Origin: Robiginitalea sediminis
GTDB lineage: Bacteria; Bacteroidota; Bacteroidia; Flavobacteriales; Flavobacteriaceae
Direction of reading: 5' to 3'
Length of the DNA: 64,000 nucleotides
Assembly (NCBI RefSeq): GCF_002198115.1
Contig: NZ_NGNR01000002.1
Coordinates: 1 to 64,000 of the forward strand
A program made the translations under genes and the position numbers. This document shows positions 57,055 through 64,000 of the stretch, piece after piece. The notes below the pieces were generated by a model. The model was not told where the DNA came from and did not search any database. It saw nothing but the letters and a program-made list of their open reading frames with translations. Each line of letters starts with the position of its first letter. Positions within the stretch are counted from its first letter, which is position 1.

Positions 57055-58938
57055 TTAGTTGTTCGTGTCGGGGATCATGACCTGGTTCAGGACATGGATC
57101 ACCCCATTGCCAGCCTGTACATCCACGGCTATAATGCCGATGCCTGTATTGCCAGCTCCATCGGTAACATCGGCGATATTCTCGCCGGTACCGGGAAGGT
57201 TAATCGTAATCATGTCGCCTTCCAGGGTGGCCGGCATAATGCCGTCTGTAAGGTCTTCGGAGCGCACATTCCCGGAAACCACGTGGTGGAGGAGCACCTG
57301 GGTCAGGACGCTTTCCTCAGGAATGGAGGCCAGGGCATCGAAGGCCGCGTTGGTCGGGGCGAAGACCGTGAAATCCGGGTCCAGCCCATCTCCGTTCCCG
57401 CCTTGGGTACGGGAAAGGATTCCCGCGAAATCCGTGCCTGGGGTCAGCTCGGTAAGAGCGCTGACCAGGGTGCTGAAATCCGGGTCGGCAGTGGCAAAGG
57501 TGACCACGGTCGGGATGTCAATAACTTCTTCTACGGCGTGGATGACTCCATTGGTGGCTACCACATCGGCTACCACAACCGAGCTGGATCCATTAATGGT
57601 TACACCTGCATCCGTATTGATATAGGCGCTGAGGGCATCACCATCGGCATTCGTCCCGAGGGTGGATATATAGGAGTTGCTCAAGCCGGAGGAGAAGGCT
57701 GCCGCCCCGGAAACCACATGGTTGGAAAGAACATTGTTGATGTCGTTTCCATTGGGGTTGGTAAAGGCTGCAAAGGCATCATTCACTGGGGCGAATACGG
57801 TGAAAGGCCCCTCGGAAGAAAGCAGGTCCGTAAAGGTGGTATTGCCGCCATCGGTCAGTGCGCCCACAAGGCTGCTGAAGCTGGCGTTGGCCGTTGCGTG
57901 GTCTACAATGGTGGGAAGGCCAATCACGGCGTCCACAATATGGATTACCCCGTTTGAGGCTTCCACATCGGCTGTGCTAACGGTAGAAATCCCGTTGATT
58001 TCCACGCCCCCATCTGTGTTGATATACAGACTCAGGTTGGCCCCGCCAGGACCGGCCGTGGAAAGGGAAGACACATATCCTGTGGAGAGCTGGGTGGAAA
58101 GGACAGCACCGCTAACCACGTGGTTGAGCAATACCTGGGTGAGGACCTCGTCCGGCACGTCTTCCACGCCCGTAAATCCATTTACGCTCAGGAAAGTGGC
58201 AAAGGCATCGTTGGTGGGGGCAAAGACCGTAAAGGGGCCGTCTCCCTGCAGGGTCCCTACAAGTCCGGCCTCTGTCAGGGCATCTACCAGGGCGGAGAGG
58301 TCCGGGTTACCAAGAGCTTTATCCACGATGGTCTGCTCAGCTTCCAGGGCGGCCAGGGCATCCAGGGCGGCCTGGGGTAACAACACTTTATCGATTACGT
58401 GTACCACACCGTTGCTGGCCGGTACGTCGGCGGTCACCACATTGGCAGCGGTGCTGGTGGCATCTTCAATGGAAACGCCTCCGCTCAGACGGGTAGTGAT
58501 AGATTCACCCTGTACGGTTGTAACGGTTCCGCCATCGCTCAGGTCCGTGGACTGGGCGGCAACACCGGCCACCACATGGTAGGCGAGAATTTCCGCCAGA
58601 AGCTCCCTTTCGGCATCCGTATCGAAATCGTCCAGGCTGCTGAAACCATAGACTTCCAGATCATTGATAAGGTTAGAAAAGGCCGCATCAGTAGGGGCGA
58701 ATACCGTAAAAGGACCATTGCCACTGAGGGTCCCGATCAGGTCGGAGGAAGGCAGGGCATCGGCAGCCGTCAGGGCCGCTACCAGGCTGGTAAGGTTACT
58801 GGCCTGGGCCACTTCAACAATATTCGATTCGATTTGCGTTCCGCCGTTGCCGTCGTCATCGTTGGAACACCCAAAGGCAAAGGCCAGGGAAAGCCCGCCC
58901 AGCAATAGGGTTTTGAGGTTGTAATAAATCTTTTTCAT
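57055..58938 (-). CDS. Fasciclin (FAS1) lipoprotein with four domains
   Basis: A 627-residue lipoprotein: signal peptide with lipobox AFGC (Cys about 24) followed by SNDDDG. Four FAS1 domains follow (about 38-190, 200-345, 350-480, 485-625). Each opens with a TVFAPT/VNDAF H1 box and ends with an NGVIH H2 box (NGVVHVIDKV, NGVIHIVDAV, NGVIHAVEEV, NGVIHVLNQV). FAS1 domains mediate adhesion, so this is probably a surface adhesin. The repeats differ enough to be old duplications. Upstream, a TATTTTCG-like box may serve as promoter. Confidence 0.9.
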   Translation of the reverse strand: MKKIYYNLKTLLLGGLSLAFAFGCSNDDDGNGGTQIESNIVEVAQASNLTSLVAALTAADALPSSDLIGTLSGNGPFTVFAPTDAAFSNLINDLEVYGFSSLDDFDTDAERELLAEILAYHVVAGVAAQSTDLSDGGTVTTVQGESITTRLSGGVSIEDATSTAANVVTADVPASNGVVHVIDKVLLPQAALDALAALEAEQTIVDKALGNPDLSALVDALTEAGLVGTLQGDGPFTVFAPTNDAFATFLSVNGFTGVEDVPDEVLTQVLLNHVVSGAVLSTQLSTGYVSSLSTAGPGGANLSLYINTDGGVEINGISTVSTADVEASNGVIHIVDAVIGLPTIVDHATANASFSSLVGALTDGGNTTFTDLLSSEGPFTVFAPVNDAFAAFTNPNGNDINNVLSNHVVSGAAAFSSGLSNSYISTLGTNADGDALSAYINTDAGVTINGSSSVVVADVVATNGVIHAVEEVIDIPTVVTFATADPDFSTLVSALTELTPGTDFAGILSRTQGGNGDGLDPDFTVFAPTNAAFDALASIPEESVLTQVLLHHVVSGNVRSEDLTDGIMPATLEGDMITINLPGTGENIADVTDGAGNTGIGIIAVDVQAGNGVIHVLNQVMIPDTNN

Positions 58939-59064
58939 AGCAATTTTTAGATGGTTTAACGTTTAACGAAAATATTTAAAAGTTAAACAAACTACCAAGC
59001 GTGTTAAGGGTAATTTAACAACCGGAGGGTGGATGCACCTGCTGCAAGCGCCGGGTTTTATTTC

Positions 59065-59072
59065 GTAATTTT
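59065..59072 (+). promoter_or_regulatory. -7 promoter box of mnmA
   Basis: TAATTTTG, followed by a Shine-Dalgarno-like GGAAGGAG (59074-59081), 8 bases before the ATG. The leader is short. Confidence 0.55.
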
Positions 59073-59089
59073 GCGGAAGGAGAAATGAG

Positions 59090-60280
59090 ATGAAAAAGGT
59101 AGTAGTAGGTCTTTCCGGAGGCGTAGACAGCAGCGTGGCGGCCCTCTTACTCAAGGAGCAGGGGTATGAGGTGATCGGCCTGTTTATGAAAAACTGGCAC
59201 GACGATTCCGTTACCATTTCCAAGGAATGCCCATGGCTGGACGACAGCAATGACGCCCTTATCGTTGCGGAAAAACTCGGGATTCCCTTCCAGACGGTGG
59301 ACCTGAGTGGTCCGTATAAGGAGCGGATTGTAGAATACATGTTCCGGGAATACCAGCAGGGGAGGACCCCCAACCCCGACGTGCTCTGTAACCGGGAAAT
59401 CAAGTTCGACCTTTTTCTGAAGATGGCCTTGCAACTGGGCGCGGACTATGTGGCCACAGGCCATTACTGCCAGCGGGATAGTGTTACGGACAGCACCGGG
59501 GAGGTGCACTACCGTTTGCTGGCCGGGGCGGATCCCAACAAGGATCAGTCCTATTTCCTGTGCCAACTCAGCCAGGAACAACTTTCGCGGGCCATGTTTC
59601 CCATCGGCCACCTCACCAAACCCGAAGTGCGGGAAATAGCAGCCAAACACGGCCTGGCTACTGCAGGGAAGAAGGATTCCCAGGGCCTTTGTTTTATCGG
59701 GAAGGTTCGCCTGCCGGAATTCCTGCAGCAGCAGCTCAAACCCAGGGAAGGTGAAATTGTGGAGGTCCCTGCTTCGGCCCCGGTTTACCAGGAGCCCGTC
59801 CCGGACTTTGAAACCCGGGCCGACGCCCTTGCCTACCATGCGCGCAAGCACAACTATGCACCCTCCGACGGGAAGGTAGTGGGCCGCCACCAGGGTGCCC
59901 ATTATTTTACCATTGGCCAGCGTAAGGGTCTGGACGTAGGAGGCACCCCGGAACCCCTTTTTGTCATACAAACAGATGTCAAGGAAAACATTATCTACAC
60001 CGGCCAGGGAAAGTCTCACCCTGGTCTTTACCGGAAAGCCCTCTTTATCCAGGATGCGGAATTGCACTGGGTACGCCCGGACCTGGCCCTGGAACCCGAT
60101 GGTACCCTGGAAGTGATGGCGCGTATCCGTTACCGGCAGGAATTGCAGCCCGCAACCTTATATAAGTATGAAGGTGGGATTTACATCGACTTTGAAACCC
60201 CGCAATCCGCAATCACCGAGGGGCAGTTTGCCGCCTGGTACCTCGGGGAGGAACTCATAGGTTCCGGCGTAATATCCTGA
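59090..60280 (+). CDS. mnmA: tRNA 2-thiouridylase MnmA
   Basis: A 396-residue enzyme that thiolates U34 of tRNA-Lys, -Glu and -Gln. The PP-loop is [15 protein letters not shown] (residues 6-20). The catalytic cysteines are in [14 protein letters not shown] and [10 protein letters not shown]. The C-terminal barrel ends [18 protein letters not shown]. Normal length. Its tRNA-Lys(UUU) substrate is also encoded in this window at 7378-7450. The next gene starts 16 bases downstream. Confidence 0.95.
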   Translation: MKKVVVGLSGGVDSSVAALLLKEQGYEVIGLFMKNWHDDSVTISKECPWLDDSNDALIVAEKLGIPFQTVDLSGPYKERIVEYMFREYQQGRTPNPDVLCNREIKFDLFLKMALQLGADYVATGHYCQRDSVTDSTGEVHYRLLAGADPNKDQSYFLCQLSQEQLSRAMFPIGHLTKPEVREIAAKHGLATAGKKDSQGLCFIGKVRLPEFLQQQLKPREGEIVEVPASAPVYQEPVPDFETRADALAYHARKHNYAPSDGKVVGRHQGAHYFTIGQRKGLDVGGTPEPLFVIQTDVKENIIYTGQGKSHPGLYRKALFIQDAELHWVRPDLALEPDGTLEVMARIRYRQELQPATLYKYEGGIYIDFETPQSAITEGQFAAWYLGEELIGSGVIS

Positions 60281-60296
60281 CCTTAAATCCAAGCCC

Positions 60297-61244
60297 ATGG
60301 CCAACCGTATAACGAGCTTGTTCGAGATTCAATACCCCATTGTCCAGGGCGGGATGATCTGGGCCAGCGGCTGGCGACTCGCTTCCGCGGTATCGAATGC
60401 CGGCGGCCTGGGCCTGATCGGGGCAGGGAGTATGTACCCGGATGTCTTGCGCGAGCATATCCGCAAATGCAGGCAGGCCACCGCGAAACCTTTCGGGGTG
60501 AATATTCCTATGCTGTACCCGGATATCGAGCAGCTCATGGAAATTTTGCTGGAAGAAAACGTCCCCATTGTGTTCACTTCTGCGGGAAATCCCAAAACCT
60601 GGACCCCAGTGCTCAAAGAGGCGGGCCGGACGGTGGTCCACGTGGTCAGCAGCGTGGCCTTTGCCCTCAAGGCCCAACAGGCGGGGGTAGATGCCGTGGT
60701 GGCCGAGGGTTTTGAAGCCGGGGGGCACAACGGCAGGGACGAAACCACCACCCTAACCCTGATCCCCGCGGTGCGGGAAGCCCTCGAAATACCCTTGCTG
60801 GCCGCCGGGGGCATTGCCACAGGGCGTTCCATGCTGGCGGCCATGGTTCTGGGGGCCGACGGGGTACAGGTAGGCAGCCGGTTTGTGGCCAGCCAGGAAG
60901 CGTCTTCCCACCCGGAATTTAAGCGCCTGGTGGTGGAGGCAGGCGAAGGGGATACCCGGCTTACCCTGAAGGAACTCGCGCCGGTCCGGCTGCTTAAGAA
61001 CAAATTCTACCGCGACGTGGAGGCGGCCTATGCCCGCGGGGCCACACCTGAAGAACTCAAGGCTTTGCTGGGACGCGCCCGGGCCAAAAAGGGTATGTTC
61101 GAGGGCGACCTCGAGGAAGGCGAACTGGAAATTGGCCAGGTGTCTGCCCTGATCCGGGAGATCCTGCCTGCCGGGGACATTGTCCGCAACATGATGCAGG
61201 AGTTCGAGGCGGCCCGCAAAGCGGTCCCCGGATATTTTCCCTGA
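60297..61244 (+). CDS. Nitronate monooxygenase-like FMN enzyme
   Basis: A 315-residue FMN-dependent TIM barrel of the nitronate monooxygenase / FabK-like family. It begins ITSLFEIQYPIVQGGMIWAS and contains VVAEGFEAGGHNGRDE with the active-site His, PLLAAGGIATGRSMLAA and GADGVQVGSRFVASQEA for FMN phosphate. It could oxidise nitronates or act as an enoyl-ACP reductase; sequence alone does not decide. Probably co-transcribed with mnmA. Confidence 0.85.
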   Translation: MANRITSLFEIQYPIVQGGMIWASGWRLASAVSNAGGLGLIGAGSMYPDVLREHIRKCRQATAKPFGVNIPMLYPDIEQLMEILLEENVPIVFTSAGNPKTWTPVLKEAGRTVVHVVSSVAFALKAQQAGVDAVVAEGFEAGGHNGRDETTTLTLIPAVREALEIPLLAAGGIATGRSMLAAMVLGADGVQVGSRFVASQEASSHPEFKRLVVEAGEGDTRLTLKELAPVRLLKNKFYRDVEAAYARGATPEELKALLGRARAKKGMFEGDLEEGELEIGQVSALIREILPAGDIVRNMMQEFEAARKAVPGYFP

Positions 61245-61268
61245 TTTTATGCGCCCTTATACTCCTGC

Positions 61269-64000
61269 CTAGGACCTCCTTCGGCCCTTCAGGCTGGAAA
61301 GGTATTCCATCAGGTCCCGTAATTCCCGCCGGCTGATTACCCGCCCCATGGGGGGCATGGCCGAGGGTTGGTTCACCCTGCGCGCAATACGGCTTAAGGG
61401 GATGCGGATGGGTTCGGGTTCGTGGCCCCGGAGTACCAGGGTGGTCTTGTTTTCCTCCAGCAACAAACCGGTTATTTCCTGCCCGTCTTTCAGGGTAAGG
61501 GTAACCGAACCATATCCCGGTGCGATTCGCGCGCCCGGGTTTATGAGCGATTCGAGGATTTCCTCCCGGGAAAGGATAGAAGCTATGGAATCCAGGGGTG
61601 GCCCTACCTGCCCGCCAGCACCTGCAACGGCATGGCAGCGTACGCATTGGGCAGCCGGGTTGCTGGTAAAGACCGATTGCCCGTCCCACCAACTCCCTCC
61701 ATAGAGGGTTTCCTTATACGAATCCACCGAATAACCACTTGCCTTAAGTTCGCCCAGGGAGGCCAGGAGGGTCTCAGACCCCGTTGCTTCCACCGCTTCT
61801 ATAAGGTCCAGGATAACCCCGGGCTCCAACTGGTCTTTCCCTGCGGCTTTCACCAGGGAGGCCAGGGCACCTTCGCTTTTTTGGAGGTCCATCTCGGAAA
61901 GGGTGGTAAGCATGGCCTGCTGTTCGCGGAGGCTTCCCTTCTGGAAGATGGGGGTTACGATATCCGGGAGGGCTGAGGCTGGGAGATCCAGGACTGGCAG
62001 CATTTCTATAGCGGCTGTGCGTACCTGTGCCTCCGGGTCACTCAGGCCCTTGCGTAGGTAGGCCCCGATTTCGGGATCCCCGAGGCGGGAGAGCGTCCGC
62101 AGCAAGGCGGCCCGCGTCCCGGCGTTTCGGTGCCTGTCGAAGAGCCGTTTTAAGGCCGCGTTGTGTCCCGGGATGCCCAATTCCCCGATAACCCTGCAGG
62201 TACCGGCCAGGATGTCCGGGTTTGTGTCTGCCAGCAGGGCCGGCAGCGTACCGGAAACACGGGTAATAACGATGGAGGAATCCCGGCGGACTTCGCCCCG
62301 GTAGCGGCCGTCTACCCGGTCCAGGACAGAAGGCGCCGCCCAGCTTCCCAGGGCGGCCAGGGCTTCTCCCCGGAGTTCTGCCGGGGCCGATTCCCGGAGG
62401 GCAAAGGCCATGAGCCGGTCCAGGTCTGCCTCTGTGCCCGTGCGTAATGCGGCATTGATGGCCCGCCGGAGCAGGGGCTCCGAAGAGAGGGTATCTCGCT
62501 CCAGCAGGCCGGCCAGGTCTGGCAGGGCCTCCGGAATGGACCAGTCGTCGTTGATGGCCCGGGCCGCCTCGGCCAAAATATACTCGTCCGGGTCCTGGAG
62601 AAAGCGACGGATTTCAGGGCTTCGGAGCCGCCTGAGCACCAGTACCGCAGCCAGTCGGAGACTGGCATCCTCGTGGGTAGCCAGGGCAGCCATGGGCCCG
62701 ACCTCCCCGATACGGGAAAGGGCCAGGACCGCAGCGTGCCGGAGGTATACATCGGCATCGTTGTTCTCGGCCAGTAGTTGTAACAACCCGTCTGTGGCGG
62801 GGGCATATTCCAGGCGGCCAAGGGCCTGGGCGGCAAAAAACCGCACCCTTGGCACCTCGTTGGAAAGCAGCGGGAGGAGGGCTTCCCCCGCCCCTTCGTA
62901 GCGAATGTTCCCAAGCGTTTTAGCTGCCTGGGCGATTATCTCAGGGTCGTCATCCGAAAGCAGGGGCAGCAGGGCTTCCCCCCGTCCCGGATCGGACTCG
63001 GCCAATTGGCCGATCCCCCAGATCGCATGGATCCGGGCCATCTGGTTTTGTGTTTCAGGCAGGACCTCCCGCAAAGCCCGGTAGCCGCGGCGCCCCCTGC
63101 TGGCGAGTTCAAACTGGGCGCGCTGGCGCACCCGCATGTCCGGGTAGCCCAATAACCCGGTAAGGGTGTCGGTCTCCTGCTCGGCGTAATCCATCTGGAT
63201 CAGCCGCTGGGTTTCGGCCCGTGCCTGGGCCCAGGTATTTTCTTCAGGGCTCACATCGAGTTTCCAGACCCGCCCGGCATTTTTGGTATTCCACCCATTT
63301 ATCCAGTCCGCCAGGTAGAGGGCACCGTCCGGCCCAAAGCGAATCCCGGTGGGTAATACCCCGCTGAGCACATCCTGTTCGGATTTGAGTTTAAAGCCCG
63401 CCCCGTCGGCCTCCAGGTCGAACGCCCAGATATGGGAGCGGGAGGGGTCCCCGATAAACTCCACCAGGAAGAACTTATTTTCCCATTGCGGGCCCAGGGC
63501 AGTGCCGGGGTTAAACTGCATCCCGGTGGGGCCGTTGTGGTAATTCTGAATGGGGGGGAGGATGTAAGCGGCCTGTCCCTCCCAGCGGGGCAGGTAGAGT
63601 TTTTCGTCCATCCAGACCTTATACCCGTTGTTTTTCGGGTCGGTGTATTTGCCGAACTGCCAGTTGGTCCGCCACCCGGTATCGGAGCCTTCCACCAGGT
63701 ATACCAGGCGTTCGCTCTCGCCCTGGTGGTCCCCGTCATTGTCTGCGGTTATCAGGTTTCCGTAGGCGTCAAAGACAAATTCGTGGGTATTGCGCAGCCC
63801 GTGGGCAAAAACTTCAAAGTTGCTCCCGTCCGTATTGCACCGGACGATCACCCCCTGGTTGGGGTAGTGGTGCTTTCTGCCGTCTGCCGCGGTAATGCTC
63901 GCCCCAATATCGCCGATACCCCAATAGAGTTTCCCGTCCGGCCCGCGCACGGCTCCGGACATCCCGTGCCCCCCAAAGCCGATGTGGACCATAAAGCCAG
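61269..64000 (-). CDS. Large NHL/PQQ-like, HEAT-repeat and cytochrome c protein, partial
   Basis: The frame runs off the right edge, so the N-terminus is missing; over 900 residues are visible. The visible N-terminal part is a beta-propeller of the PQQ-dependent sugar-dehydrogenase type (GPDGKLYWGIGD, GIRFGPDGALYLADWINGW). A long stretch of HEAT-like helical repeats follows (DPEIIAQAAKTLGNIRYEGA and relatives). At the C-terminus is a cytochrome c domain with heme motif CVRCH and GPPLDSIASILSREEILESL. Such proteins are common as exported membrane-bound dehydrogenases in Bacteroidetes and Planctomycetes; substrate unknown. Confidence 0.85.
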   Translation of the reverse strand, partial: GFMVHIGFGGHGMSGAVRGPDGKLYWGIGDIGASITAADGRKHHYPNQGVIVRCNTDGSNFEVFAHGLRNTHEFVFDAYGNLITADNDGDHQGESERLVYLVEGSDTGWRTNWQFGKYTDPKNNGYKVWMDEKLYLPRWEGQAAYILPPIQNYHNGPTGMQFNPGTALGPQWENKFFLVEFIGDPSRSHIWAFDLEADGAGFKLKSEQDVLSGVLPTGIRFGPDGALYLADWINGWNTKNAGRVWKLDVSPEENTWAQARAETQRLIQMDYAEQETDTLTGLLGYPDMRVRQRAQFELASRGRRGYRALREVLPETQNQMARIHAIWGIGQLAESDPGRGEALLPLLSDDDPEIIAQAAKTLGNIRYEGAGEALLPLLSNEVPRVRFFAAQALGRLEYAPATDGLLQLLAENNDADVYLRHAAVLALSRIGEVGPMAALATHEDASLRLAAVLVLRRLRSPEIRRFLQDPDEYILAEAARAINDDWSIPEALPDLAGLLERDTLSSEPLLRRAINAALRTGTEADLDRLMAFALRESAPAELRGEALAALGSWAAPSVLDRVDGRYRGEVRRDSSIVITRVSGTLPALLADTNPDILAGTCRVIGELGIPGHNAALKRLFDRHRNAGTRAALLRTLSRLGDPEIGAYLRKGLSDPEAQVRTAAIEMLPVLDLPASALPDIVTPIFQKGSLREQQAMLTTLSEMDLQKSEGALASLVKAAGKDQLEPGVILDLIEAVEATGSETLLASLGELKASGYSVDSYKETLYGGSWWDGQSVFTSNPAAQCVRCHAVAGAGGQVGPPLDSIASILSREEILESLINPGARIAPGYGSVTLTLKDGQEITGLLLEENKTTLVLRGHEPEPIRIPLSRIARRVNQPSAMPPMGRVISRRELRDLMEYLSSLKGRRRS

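Overview
The window looks like chromosome from a relatively GC-rich marine flavobacterium, possibly a Robiginitalea relative. That placement is inferred from content. The evidence is TAnnTTTG promoter boxes (several with a TTG 19-20 nt upstream), a TonB-dependent receptor followed by two DUF4249 lipoproteins, flavobacterial families such as DUF6095 and DUF6515, BshC, a split transketolase and a monomeric isocitrate dehydrogenase.

Region 1 (1-4.6 kb) is the accessory part and the most interesting. Four AT-rich single-gene units, all read leftward, are separated by copies of a ~180-bp element whose ends are inverted repeats. The outermost 9-10 bases at the two ends of each unit are complementary to each other and differ from unit to unit, which is the signature of integron gene cassettes with attC sites. 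An IS3-type element cuts the leftmost copy. At the other end lie a promoter-like box, an orphan HigA-type antitoxin and a tyrosine recombinase with an IntI/Xer-like catalytic domain. I interpret this as an integron-like cassette array, not a classical one: the core sites do not fit GTTRRRY and the recombinase lacks the extra IntI segment.

Region 2 (4.7-13 kb) holds a GNAT acetyltransferase, a C_GCAxxG protein, a CPBP protease, a tandem palindrome repeat, tRNA-Lys, aroK facing an Hsp15/TPMT/phosphoribosyltransferase operon, an FKBP lipoprotein, a beta-barrel protein and the two transketolase halves. Region 3 (13-25.7 kb) is core metabolism and translation: tgt, an LptF/G permease, accA, dnaB, a HAD phosphatase, yjbQ, infC-rpmI-rplT, thrS and glycerate kinase. 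Region 4 (25.6-35.9 kb) holds the TonB receptor operon, icd, a candidate ~410-nt structured RNA with its own promoter and terminator, an AraC-type membrane regulator and an M23 lipoprotein.

Region 5 (36-53.7 kb) contains a class V aminotransferase, a DoxX/Gfo-Idh-MocA pair, an M14 carboxypeptidase, bshC, a PLP decarboxylase, a PNPOx-like protein, guaA with a LysM/OsmC/DUF922 run, a hydroxypyruvate-isomerase-like protein and pyrG. Region 6 (53.7-64 kb) has yidC, a degenerate-repeat intergenic region, a DUF6515 protein, a four-domain fasciclin lipoprotein, mnmA, a nitronate-monooxygenase-like enzyme and a large HEAT/cytochrome-c protein that runs off the right edge.
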